From an uncultured Selenomonadaceae bacterium (GTDB taxonomy: Bacteria; Bacillota; Negativicutes; Selenomonadales; Selenomonadaceae), in contig CAJONF010000034.1 of the NCBI GenBank assembly GCA_905236665.1, positions 1 to 22,787 of the forward strand: 22,787 bases of DNA, written 5' to 3'. Position numbers and translations under genes: made by a program. The notes under the pieces are model-generated. The model did not search any database. It saw only the letters and a program-made list of their open reading frames with translations, and was not told the origin of the DNA. Shown here piece after piece: positions 14,468 through 21,472 of this stretch (position 1 is its first letter; each line of letters starts with the position of its first letter).

Positions 14468-14607
14468 TGAAATACACCTCCCGCGGCGCGTCAGAAAAAA
14501 ATTAAAGGCGGCTTGTAAGCCCCCCCGCGTTCTCACCAAAAAAACTCTAGCAACCGCGCCAACACATTTAAGGTCGGCGGGTGAGAAGCGTTGGCTCCTG
14601 CTTAACG
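14468..14607 (-). ncRNA. infC operon leader, L20-leader type, with intrinsic terminator
   Basis: About 140 bases from the predicted start of transcription to the infC start codon. The RNA can form an outer helix (14580-14590 with 14526-14537: TTCTCACC/GGTGAGAA plus CGC/GCG and one bulge) directly stacked on an inner helix (14573-14579 with 14557-14563: CGCCGAC/GTTGGCG). The strand at 14558-14563 could instead pair perfectly with 14590-14595, giving an alternative fold. Downstream, a G-rich hairpin (about 14507-14526) is followed by TTTAATTTTTTT, an intrinsic terminator ahead of the infC ribosome site. Known Firmicute L20 leaders work this way: L20 binds the leader and promotes termination. 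Confidence 0.75.
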
Positions 14608-14613
14608 CGCCAA

Positions 14614-14642
14614 AGTCTATCACAGCAATTTTTCTTTGTCAA
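14614..14642 (-). promoter_or_regulatory. Sigma-70-type promoter of infC-rpmI-rplT
   Basis: On the minus strand, TTGACA (14637-14642), a 17-base spacer and TAGACT (14614-14619). It lies just past the gdpP stop codon, so the ribosomal operon is started independently of gdpP, although no terminator separates the two. Confidence 0.8.
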
Positions 14643-14666
14643 TGCGCAATGCAAAATGAAATTTTT

Positions 14667-16742
14667 TTATTTAAGTTTTGGGTTATCGGTCTCTTCAATA
14701 TATTTTCGCGCCGCGTTGATAACAGATGTTTTTAGCTCGATAATCGGGACGTTCTTAACCTGCGCGCCCGCAACGTTTTGATGACCGCCGCCGCCAAATT
14801 TTTCCATGATAACTTGAACATTTAAATCACCCGTCGAACGCGCACTAATTCCAATCATGTCATTTTTCATTTGGAAAAGGATAATCGTCATGCGCACACC
14901 CTCGACACGGAGCAAAGAATCCGCCGCTTGACCGGCAATCGCCTGCACATTTGGAATAATATTTTCAATGGCAGAGACGACCAGTCCGCCCTCGAAATAT
15001 TCCGACTGAGCCTTTGTTTTGGCAAGTGAAAGCGTCGTTTCGTAATCAGACATGAAAAGATGATTGACCGCGACGGGATCCGCGCCGCTCCTGCGAAGAT
15101 AAGCCGCTGCCTCGAAAGTTCTAGCTCCGGTTTGTATAGAAAAATTTTTCGTGTCGACGACTATACCGGAATAAATCGCAGTGGCCGCCAATTTTCCAAT
15201 TTTAATTTTTTCGTCGAAGTACATTAAAAGTTCTGTGACCATTTCGCACGTCGAACTTGACCCCGGCTCCAAATAAGTTATCGCGGCGTTTTTAATGGTG
15301 TATTCGCTACGCCGGTGGTGATCTATGACGACGATTTTTTTTATTTTTTCAAGCAGTGAGGGCGCGGCAACGAGTTTAGGAATAAAAGTATCCACAACGA
15401 CGAGCAAAGGCTCTATCGTTGTGGAAAGGGAAACTTCGCTCGCGCTGACGAATAAATCTTTGTAATTATCGTCGCGTTCCAGCATATCGATAATTTTTTC
15501 CACGCTGTCCAGCCAGTTGCTTAGGACAATATGCGCGGGCTTATTCAAATTTTTTGCCATGAGCGCAACGCCAACTGCCGCTCCGAGCGCGTCATAATCT
15601 TCGCGGGTATGCCCCATGATGAAAATTTCGTCCGCCGATATCATCGTATCGCGGATTGAATGAGACATCACGCGGGCTTTTACGCGGGTATTTTTTTCTA
15701 CAGCTTTTGCACGTCCGCCGAAAAATTGCGTTTTATTGTCAATGTTCACGGCTACTTGATCTCCGCCGCGTCCCAAAGCTAATTGCAATCCCGCTTCAGC
15801 CTTGATACCCAGTTCGCCGATTGATTGTTCATTGGAAGGTTTTTCGGCGACGGTAGCTCCCATTGACAGTGTAACGGGCAACTGATTTTTATTGACGAGC
15901 TGGCGAACTTTATCCAACACCAAAAATTTTTCTGCAACCGCCCGCTCCAATGCACGCCGTTCAAGAATGACTATGTATAAATCGCTGGATACGCGCCGCA
16001 TTAATCCCGACAGTGATTTAACCCAATCTTCTAAAATTTCGTTGACAGAAAGCAACAGGGAAGTTTTTTCAGCCTCATTTAGTCCCTGCGTCACTTCGTC
16101 ATAGTTATCAATCTGCACATAAATAACCGCTGTTCGACTGCGCTGATATTCGATCTTCAAATCTTCGTAAGACGTTATTTCCCGCGCAAAAAGAACGACC
16201 ATTCGCGAATAATCCAAATTTGCTTTAAGGTGACGATATTTAACAAGGAAGTGCCGATAAAATTCCTCGGTCTCGTTGTCGGCGGTTTTTCTGTGGCGCA
16301 GAGATTTAACGTAATATTCGCCTTCATTTGCCGCTGGGGTGGCGTCACTTGTTTCCGTAGAAAAAATTTCTTCGGGGAGCAAGCCTTCCCAAAATTCGTC
16401 AATATCCATGCCCTGCTGAGGATTTACTTCCGAAAAGCCCTGCATGATACTGTTACACCATTGCAGACGGCGCGTTTCGTCCACGACCGTAATACCTTCC
16501 GGCAAATTCGTCATGGCATAATACATCATGTCGTTAAAATTTCCAATGACATTTTCGGCGTACTCTTTAAATCTTTTTTCGCGTTCCTTTAGGCGTACAC
16601 GGGCAAAAGCTGTAAGCAATAACCACACCAAAAAAGCCATCGCGCCCAAAATTTTATTGTATTGCGAAATTATAACGACCATAACCAGCATGACCGACAA
16701 ATTTATTACTGAATCGGGCCACGCGGATAAAATTCTCGGCAC
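14667..16742 (-). CDS. gdpP: Cyclic-di-AMP phosphodiesterase GdpP/YybT family
   Basis: Membrane-bound phosphodiesterase that cleaves c-di-AMP to pApA, affecting wall stress and potassium balance. Order of parts: two membrane segments in residues 10-48; a PAS-like domain (about 60-165); a degenerate GGDEF domain (about 185-310), where VQIDNYDEV and SSDLYIVIL stand where active cyclases have their motifs; a DHH domain with GHTREDYDALGAAVG (from about 376), VVVDT and IDHH (D474-H476); and a DHHA1 domain ending in GGGGHQNVAGAQ near 650. At 691 residues it is full length. The start is GTG, 7 bases after AGGGAAG. It follows the YybS-like gene by 12 bases, the known yybS-yybT order, but rplI, which often comes next, is absent. 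Confidence 0.93.
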   Translation of the reverse strand: MPRILSAWPDSVINLSVMLVMVVIISQYNKILGAMAFLVWLLLTAFARVRLKEREKRFKEYAENVIGNFNDMMYYAMTNLPEGITVVDETRRLQWCNSIMQGFSEVNPQQGMDIDEFWEGLLPEEIFSTETSDATPAANEGEYYVKSLRHRKTADNETEEFYRHFLVKYRHLKANLDYSRMVVLFAREITSYEDLKIEYQRSRTAVIYVQIDNYDEVTQGLNEAEKTSLLLSVNEILEDWVKSLSGLMRRVSSDLYIVILERRALERAVAEKFLVLDKVRQLVNKNQLPVTLSMGATVAEKPSNEQSIGELGIKAEAGLQLALGRGGDQVAVNIDNKTQFFGGRAKAVEKNTRVKARVMSHSIRDTMISADEIFIMGHTREDYDALGAAVGVALMAKNLNKPAHIVLSNWLDSVEKIIDMLERDDNYKDLFVSASEVSLSTTIEPLLVVVDTFIPKLVAAPSLLEKIKKIVVIDHHRRSEYTIKNAAITYLEPGSSSTCEMVTELLMYFDEKIKIGKLAATAIYSGIVVDTKNFSIQTGARTFEAAAYLRRSGADPVAVNHLFMSDYETTLSLAKTKAQSEYFEGGLVVSAIENIIPNVQAIAGQAADSLLRVEGVRMTIILFQMKNDMIGISARSTGDLNVQVIMEKFGGGGHQNVAGAQVKNVPIIELKTSVINAARKYIEETDNPKLK

Positions 16743-16754
16743 ATCATCACTTCC

Positions 16755-17705
16755 CTAATCTTTAAAAATTTTTTTTCTATAATCAAACAGCGTATCAATC
16801 AAACCGGTTATCGCCACGAGCTGAATAAAAAACATATTCAAAAAAATTAACACGTAAAAAACTCGCCGCATGAATTTAGAAATTTTATAGCGATCAAAGA
16901 TCCACGATAACAGCGATAATCCTTGAACCAGACCGATAAGCGCGGAAACAACCAGCATATTTAAAGATATCTCGTAAATTTCTGTCCAACCGCGTGTCGT
17001 GCCCCAATAAAGACTAAGGATTGAAATTATCGCCACGTAAAAGAACAGCGCGGGGAATTTCCATTCAGCAAACGACGGGAACAACGGCAATTTTATCCGC
17101 AACTTCGGAAAAATCCATTTAGACGTAAACCAAACCGCCAGCGTATTTATCAACGCGGTTAACATGATGATCGTCGGCAATAAAAAAGTCATCGTTTGAA
17201 TTGCCGGTTCCACTTGCTCCTTTGCTTGAGCGATTTGCGCTTTGTCTACGCCCATTGCCTCATACATTGCGAACGATTCGGCAAAAGATTCTCGCACCAA
17301 GTCTATTTGCGTTTCAATAAAGTTCACGTCCATTATCGCCAGCAATAATCCTAATGATAAAACTTGAGCGGCGGAAGCGACAATCATCGTCGTTAAAAAA
17401 ATTCTGACTGCGCCGAAATTTTTTTGCACACACCAACCCAACGCCACGCCGCATATCCCAAAACTTAAAACGATTCGCGCTGCCAAAAGCGGGCTGATTA
17501 AAATCGATAACAAAATCATCGTGACAACCAGCGCAGTAAAACCTTTGCTCACGCCCTGACGAACTGTTAAGACGGCAAGCGGTACTGCGCAAAAAAATTC
17601 TACGAACATACCAATAATCGGGACATACACCGCCACAAGCCCCATGATTACAGTTATCGCCACGAGCAAGCCGCCCTCAATAGTCGGCGTTACACTTTTT
17701 CCCAT
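16755..17705 (-). CDS. YybS-like DUF2232 multi-pass membrane protein
   Basis: Integral membrane protein of 316 residues with about eight hydrophobic segments. It begins TPTIEGGLLVAITVIMGLVAVYVPIIG, followed by a region rich in aliphatic residues. A loop around residues 120-170 is charged (ETQIDLVRESFAESF, then DKAQIAQAKEQVEP). The C-terminal part has further helices and ends in the basic FDYRKKIFKD. Length, layout and position just before gdpP match the DUF2232/YybS group, whose function is not established. It is the first gene of the pair, with a well-formed promoter upstream. Ribosome site GTGAGG precedes the ATG. Confidence 0.8.
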   Translation of the reverse strand: MGKSVTPTIEGGLLVAITVIMGLVAVYVPIIGMFVEFFCAVPLAVLTVRQGVSKGFTALVVTMILLSILISPLLAARIVLSFGICGVALGWCVQKNFGAVRIFLTTMIVASAAQVLSLGLLLAIMDVNFIETQIDLVRESFAESFAMYEAMGVDKAQIAQAKEQVEPAIQTMTFLLPTIIMLTALINTLAVWFTSKWIFPKLRIKLPLFPSFAEWKFPALFFYVAIISILSLYWGTTRGWTEIYEISLNMLVVSALIGLVQGLSLLSWIFDRYKISKFMRRVFYVLIFLNMFFIQLVAITGLIDTLFDYRKKIFKD

Positions 17706-17734
17706 TACAAAACCTCACAAAAAAAATTTTAGGA

Positions 17735-17763
17735 ATTATATCAAAGTGCACCACTTTTAACAA
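17735..17763 (-). promoter_or_regulatory. Promoter of the yybS-gdpP unit with palindrome in the spacer
   Basis: On the minus strand, TTGTTA (17758-17763), a 17-base spacer and TATAAT (17735-17740). The spacer is largely filled by the inverted repeat AAAGTG-CAC-CACTTT (17743-17757), well placed to be a repressor site. Confidence 0.75.
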
Positions 17764-17807
17764 TAAAAAATTAGGAATTAGGAATTATTTTAACTCCTAA
17801 CTCCTAA
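17764..17807 (-). terminator. Terminator of the FlgT-like gene built from TTAGGA repeats
   Basis: In the minus transcript, TTAGGAGTTAGGAGTT (17807-17792) pairs over 16 bases with AATTCCTAATTCCTAA (17786-17771), including two G-U pairs, and is followed by TTTTTT. Read in the plus direction the G-U pairs become A-C mismatches, so the hairpin favours minus-strand transcripts. Confidence 0.75.
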
Positions 17808-17827
17808 CCCCTAATTCTTAATTGAAA

Positions 17828-18919
17828 TTATCTTACGTAAATAGTTAGCGTGTTGTAAGCCAGCGATTGCAATGTTAAATCGGCAGTAGTCAAAGATTTC
17901 AGTTCGTTAAAAAGCGTTTGCGGGGAACCACCGTACATGACGTTAAAGACAGCGCGTCCGCCTTCATAGCTGGAAAGATTTACATTTTTCACGCGATTAA
18001 CTTTGCCCAGCGCACTTTGAACTAAATTTATTTTGGAAAAATCCGAGCCGATAACGATAACTTCCATGCCCTGGCGGCTGGTGTACATACCGGTTATCTG
18101 TTCGACAAAATAATTTCCCATTTGCTCACCCGCCGCGGCAAGAGCTTTTTTCGAGGCAATAGCTTCCGAGTTGTCATAAGCAGAACCGTATTTGCCATCC
18201 GCCGCGATAATTTGTCCGGTCTTAACGATAAACATTTTGGCTTCCACACGGGCGCGGCAAGATTGCATATTTGAAGTTTGATTACCGGGGAGCCAGCGTC
18301 CGACATCGCCGACGCCCTCGCTAAAAGCCTCGCCGACAATCATAATATCCGCGCCGAAAGTTTGCGCTGCCTGTTGCATTTGCGCGGCGTTCATGCTCAT
18401 TGGCTTTGAAATATTTAAGCGCGTGCCGACTTCTATAACATTTGAAAAGCCCGCGTTGATTAATGCCTTGACGATTGCAGTTTCACCGGCAGGATCAGGC
18501 ACTCTGTATTGAATGTGTTGTTCTGGAACATAGACGGCGATTTTCGGGTTACGCAGTTGCACATCGATAATCCCCAGTCGCGTCAATTCGTTCATCAATT
18601 TTGAATTTGGCTGGTCGTCCACGGTTGCATTAATCGTCACACGCCAACCGCTGGCAATTTGTTCGCGGTTGACAACTGAATAATCTGTGACAAAACCGCG
18701 AGACTGCGTGTAAATCTGATCGTTAATGAGCATACTGTTTTGCACGAGCGTTTGAGAATCAACGAGCACACCAACAGTATTTTCAACTGCCGCACGCAAT
18801 GCATCATTTTCTGCATCTGAAGGCGTGATACCCGTGCCCGTGACTGTGACATTTTTTGCAAACGCCGTCGCACTGAAAATCAATAGCATAGAAAAAAATA
18901 TAACTAAAAACTTTTTCAT
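17828..18919 (-). CDS. Exported FlgT-like protein
   Basis: Exported protein of 363 residues. Signal peptide MKKFLVIFFSMLLIFSATAFA is cut before KNVTVTGTG. The start at ATG 18919 is preferred, because AGAGG sits 8 bases upstream and the alternative GTG at 18928 overlaps it. Residues about 22-110 (TVTGTGITPSDAENDALRAA, VGVLVDSQT, GFVTDYSVVN, WRVTINATVDD) strongly recall the N-terminal domain of FlgT, the flagellar basal-body ring protein of Vibrio, and related LPP20-like domains. A middle domain (about 120-265) containing KIAVYVPEQ and ADIMIVGEAFSEGVG resembles FlgT/CsgG-type folds. A final domain of about 80 residues (MEVIVIGSDFSKINLVQSAL) completes it. It follows two CsgG-like genes on the same strand, so a shared envelope complex is likely. 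Flagellar function is not shown. Confidence 0.75.
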   Translation of the reverse strand: MKKFLVIFFSMLLIFSATAFAKNVTVTGTGITPSDAENDALRAAVENTVGVLVDSQTLVQNSMLINDQIYTQSRGFVTDYSVVNREQIASGWRVTINATVDDQPNSKLMNELTRLGIIDVQLRNPKIAVYVPEQHIQYRVPDPAGETAIVKALINAGFSNVIEVGTRLNISKPMSMNAAQMQQAAQTFGADIMIVGEAFSEGVGDVGRWLPGNQTSNMQSCRARVEAKMFIVKTGQIIAADGKYGSAYDNSEAIASKKALAAAGEQMGNYFVEQITGMYTSRQGMEVIVIGSDFSKINLVQSALGKVNRVKNVNLSSYEGGRAVFNVMYGGSPQTLFNELKSLTTADLTLQSLAYNTLTIYVR

Positions 18920-18976
18920 ACGACTCACCTCTTTATGAGAACTAATGGTAAAAAAAATCTGCAGGAATCAAAGACC

Positions 18977-19114
18977 CGGTCGCTCATGGATGAGCGACCG
19001 CCGGCGCAGAAAACGTGATGTTTTCTCAGCCGGAATAAGCGCGTTTCTTTTTGCTACTTTTTCTTTGGCGCAACAAAGAAAAAGTAGATTCTAAACATAA
19101 AAATTATAATTAAG
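18977..19114. repeat. Three-hairpin intergenic element, copy B
   Basis: Second copy of the element at 4092-4276, in the same orientation on the plus strand but between minus-strand genes. Hairpin 1 (18977-19000) has 11-base arms around GG and shares the CATGGATG centre with copy A but not the stem sequence. Hairpin 2 (19001-19033) again abuts it: outer stem CCGGC/GCCGG instead of GCCCGC/GCGGGC, identical GC/CA internal loop, inner stem and GTGAT loop. Hairpin 3 (19054-19067 with 19074-19087) has the same 14-base stem and a different loop (GCGCAA). It fills most of the gap between the FlgT-like gene and the adjacent CsgG-like gene. Confidence 0.8.
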
Positions 19115-19150
19115 TCCGAACGAGCGCGTCGCTTAAAAATTTTTTATTGC

Positions 19151-19984
19151 CTAAGTTCTCTTAACCACATCGCCTTTTTGCACGCTGATAGAACCGGCAA
19201 CTTTACAAACCGAATATTCCGCGTTGACCTCTACAACTTTTGCTTTACCAAGTTCGTTGCGTTTCATGCCGACAATTTTTCCGTCAACAATTATGGCGTC
19301 ACTCTCGCGGAAAATTGACAACATTTCACCTTCGCGCAGACCGTCATTTGAACCTTTATCAATGTAAATATCCGAGCCGGAAACGTCAACGATTCGTGCT
19401 ACAAGGGGATTCACTTTTTGCAACTCACGCAAAAAATTTTCTGCCGCGTCCTTGCAAGCATCGTCAAAAGCTTCTACCTTACTCTTGCCGCTTTTACTAC
19501 CTTCCACAGTGGACGCAACGACAACTTCGCCCGTGGCACTGTCTACCATGCGGAATTCAAATTTTATTTTACATTTAACGCCGTGAGCAAAATTATCCGC
19601 AAGCTTTACAAATTTTGAAATTAAATCGCCCACGGGATTGTTTACAAATTCCGCCATGGTTACTTTTCCCATAAGCATATAATCCGCGCCGCTAAGTTTA
19701 CCTGTCTCCACAGCTTTTTCCGGATCCGCGGCAATATTCTGAAATCCTTGCTCTTTTAACACCGCGTCCATTTGAAAACGTTCGACGACAGTATAATTTC
19801 CGCTCCCGTGTATCGCCGTGATAAGTTGCTGTGTCATAATTTCGGCAACTTTTTGTTCGGTGTAGCCGGAAACATTTTCTAGCGGCATGACCGCCACACG
19901 TTTTTTAGCCGCCTCGCAAAAACTCAGTGAACAAAACACAGCCAGCAAGACGAATAATACCGAAAATTTTTTTAATCCATTCAT
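19151..19984 (-). CDS. CsgG-like exported protein, paralogue 1
   Basis: Exported protein of 277 residues. A hydrophobic signal (LKKFSVLFVLLAVFCSLSF) is followed by CEAAKK; the residue before the cysteine is Phe, so this is not a good lipobox and signal peptidase I cleavage is more likely. Residues about 32-110 carry the CsgG-family pattern: RVAVMPLENVSGYTEQKVAE, LITAIHGSGNYTVVERFQMD, VLKEQGFQN and LSGADYMLMGKV. A second domain from about 195 (NPLVARIVDVSGSDIYID, then KGSNDGLREGE) looks like the small beta domain at the end of FlgT-type proteins. The start is ATG 19984, 6 bases after GGTGGGG. It lies 22 bases after its paralogue at 20007 and before the FlgT-like gene. CsgG relatives include curli secretion pores and LpoB-type activators, so the function remains open. 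Confidence 0.78.
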   Translation of the reverse strand: MNGLKKFSVLFVLLAVFCSLSFCEAAKKRVAVMPLENVSGYTEQKVAEIMTQQLITAIHGSGNYTVVERFQMDAVLKEQGFQNIAADPEKAVETGKLSGADYMLMGKVTMAEFVNNPVGDLISKFVKLADNFAHGVKCKIKFEFRMVDSATGEVVVASTVEGSKSGKSKVEAFDDACKDAAENFLRELQKVNPLVARIVDVSGSDIYIDKGSNDGLREGEMLSIFRESDAIIVDGKIVGMKRNELGKAKVVEVNAEYSVCKVAGSISVQKGDVVKRT

Positions 19985-20006
19985 ATAAATCCCCACCTAA
20001 AATTTT

Positions 20007-20891
20007 TTACGATCTCTTCAAAATATCTCCTTGACTTGCCGGATAATATTGTTCAATGATTTTGCAGATAGAATATTCCGCATTGACTTCCACAACCTGC
20101 GCCCGACCAATTTTTTCGCTTTTCATGCCGACAATTTTTCCGTTCACCATTATGGGCGAAGTTTCCCTAGAGATTATCAAAATTTCACCTTGGCGCAAAC
20201 CGTCGTCCGAGCCTTTGTCAATGTAAATATCTGCGCCGGAAATATCAGCAATGCGAGCAACAAGCGGATTATTTTTTTGCAATTCTATAAAAAAATTTTC
20301 CGCCGCATTTTTGCAAGCAGAATTCATCGCGGCAACGTTGTTTTCACCTTTTTGTTCGCCCGCCACGGAAGAGGCAAGTACAATTTCGCCCGTTGTGTTG
20401 TCAATGAAACGAAGTTCTACAGAAATTTTAAACTCTGACTTTTTAGCTTCAGGGATATTTCCAAAATTTCCGTCCTCGCCATTGAAAATTTTTCCAAGAG
20501 CAACGATTTTACCTATGGTCGACAAAGCGTCGGAAAGTTCGTCGGTTTTGCCGTCCGCCATCGTAACTTTTCCAACAAGAGTATAATCCGCGCCGCTTAA
20601 TTTTCCCAATTCTACAGCTTTATTCGGATCAACGGCGATATTCTGAAAACCCTGTTCCCTTAACACCGTGCCCAGCTGTTCACGTTCAACGACTGTATAA
20701 ATCCCGCTCGAATGTATTGCAACTATTAACTGCTCTGTCATAATTTCGGCAACTTTTTGTTCAGTGTAGCCCGAAACATTTTCTAGCGGCATGACGGCTA
20801 CTATTTTTTTCGCCGCTTCGCAAAAGTTTAGTGAACAGATAATCATGACGGCAAAAATTGCGGCAAAAATTTTTCTTATAACCGCAAACAT
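20007..20891 (-). CDS. CsgG-like exported protein, paralogue 2
   Basis: Exported protein of 294 residues, closely related to the gene at 19151 over its whole length: the block VAVMPLENVSGYTEQKVAEI is identical, as is ISGADIYIDKGSDDGLR apart from three substitutions. The two differ most at about residues 115-155, where this copy is longer and glycine/acidic (ALGKIFNGEDGNFGN). Signal peptide VIRKIFAAIFAVMIICSLNF is followed by CEAAKK, again without a proper lipobox. AAGGAGG lies upstream of the ATG, and a promoter at 20924-20952 makes this the first gene of the three-gene unit. The tandem duplication suggests a hetero-oligomer or two parallel rings; this is inference. Confidence 0.78.
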   Translation of the reverse strand: MFAVIRKIFAAIFAVMIICSLNFCEAAKKIVAVMPLENVSGYTEQKVAEIMTEQLIVAIHSSGIYTVVEREQLGTVLREQGFQNIAVDPNKAVELGKLSGADYTLVGKVTMADGKTDELSDALSTIGKIVALGKIFNGEDGNFGNIPEAKKSEFKISVELRFIDNTTGEIVLASSVAGEQKGENNVAAMNSACKNAAENFFIELQKNNPLVARIADISGADIYIDKGSDDGLRQGEILIISRETSPIMVNGKIVGMKSEKIGRAQVVEVNAEYSICKIIEQYYPASQGDILKRS

Positions 20892-20923
20892 AACGACGCG
20901 CCTCCTTATATTTTATTTTTTTT

Positions 20924-20952
20924 AATATATCAGACGCAAATTAAAATCGCAA
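20924..20952 (-). promoter_or_regulatory. Promoter of the CsgG/CsgG/FlgT-like unit
   Basis: On the minus strand, TTGCGA (20947-20952), a 17-base spacer and TATATT (20924-20929), about 32 bases before the start codon of the first gene. The -35 box matches the consensus at four of six positions. Confidence 0.6.
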
Positions 20953-20973
20953 TAAAATTTATCTGAAAAAAAA

Positions 20974-21002
20974 TCCCCGTGAAGTTTTTCGGGGAATTTT
21001 TT
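20974..21002. terminator. Rho-independent terminator after the DUF3084/nuclease pair
   Basis: TCCCCG (20974-20979) pairs with CGGGGA (20990-20995), with an A-run on the left and a T-run on the right; read on the minus strand, the left A-run gives the T-tract that ends the upstream operon. Confidence 0.85.
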
Positions 21003-21003
21003 T

Positions 21004-21066
21004 CATACGCGCCGTAAGACGCATTGCGCAACAGTCGTTGAATTAGGAATCCCTCCGTGGGGAGTG
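21004..21066. repeat. Palindromic intergenic segment, possible dispersed repeat
   Basis: Sixty-odd bases between the nuclease stop and its terminator. They contain GAC-GCA-TTGCGCAA-CA-GTC (21017-21036 region), a hairpin around TTGCGCAA, and a short CTCC-GTG-GGGAG hairpin near 21053-21064. Base composition is more GC-rich than other gaps. It resembles a short intergenic repeat I have met in translated form in other Firmicute data, but only one copy is in this window, so repetition is not shown here. Confidence 0.35.
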
Positions 21067-21468
21067 TCAATTGTTTAGGAATTTTTTTACCAAAATCTCC
21101 GCGACAATCGCATCTACCGGTTCGGGCGGCACCTGCATTGTCGTAGGCAGAAGTTTTCGCCAGCCGCGTGGCGGATTTTTTTTCCAATATTCAATTCGCG
21201 CCTTTTCAGTGGTATGTTTCTCGTCGATTATTTGAAATTTTAGTCCTGCCGCCGAAATTTTTTGCGTTGCTTGCTTATGCGTGGTACCATTTCCGATAAT
21301 TACCGATTGAATTTCAAATTCTGCCGCTAAACTTTTTAAAACTGCCTCTAAATCTTCGGTTGGAATAACTTTTTGGAATTTTATTTCGCAATTCGCCGTT
21401 AAAACTGCTACGCCGCATTTATCGCGTCCGGGATCTATTCCCATGAAAAATTTTTGTTCTTTATGCAT
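21067..21468 (-). CDS. YqgF/RuvC-like RNase H-fold nuclease
   Basis: Small protein of 133 residues with an RNase H-like resolvase fold. The first strand carries MGIDPGRDKCGVAVLT, with the metal-binding aspartate D12; a VIIGNGTTHK strand and turn follows; the second acidic position is probably in IIDEKHTTEKAR, and the last in EPVDAIVAEIL (D119). This is the pattern of YqgF/RuvX and RuvC-type enzymes, acting on pre-16S rRNA or branched DNA. It is probably not the housekeeping RuvX, because the motif differs from the usual GxDxGxKRIGVA. It starts 4 bases after the DUF3084 gene, so the two are cotranscribed; I recall this pairing from other Firmicutes. A terminator follows. Confidence 0.7.
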   Translation of the reverse strand: MHKEQKFFMGIDPGRDKCGVAVLTANCEIKFQKVIPTEDLEAVLKSLAAEFEIQSVIIGNGTTHKQATQKISAAGLKFQIIDEKHTTEKARIEYWKKNPPRGWRKLLPTTMQVPPEPVDAIVAEILVKKFLNN

Positions 21469-21472
21469 GGTT

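Noticed and set aside
13641..14470. Several plus-strand ORFs opposite rplT, rpmI and infC
   Set aside because: Antisense shadows of clearly identified ribosomal and IF-3 genes.
14468..14623. 52-codon upstream extension of the infC frame
   Set aside because: It runs through the structured leader and its terminator, has no similarity to IF-3, and the ribosome site fits the ATT at 14467.
19034..19110. Promoter with TATAAT at 19103-19108 (minus) for the FlgT-like gene
   Set aside because: No acceptable -35 box at the right distance, and it lies at the end of the hairpin element, about 180 bases from the start codon.
20930..21187. 85-residue minus-strand ORF overlapping the nuclease gene end
   Set aside because: Alternate frame through the nuclease gene and the palindromic spacer; no start signals.
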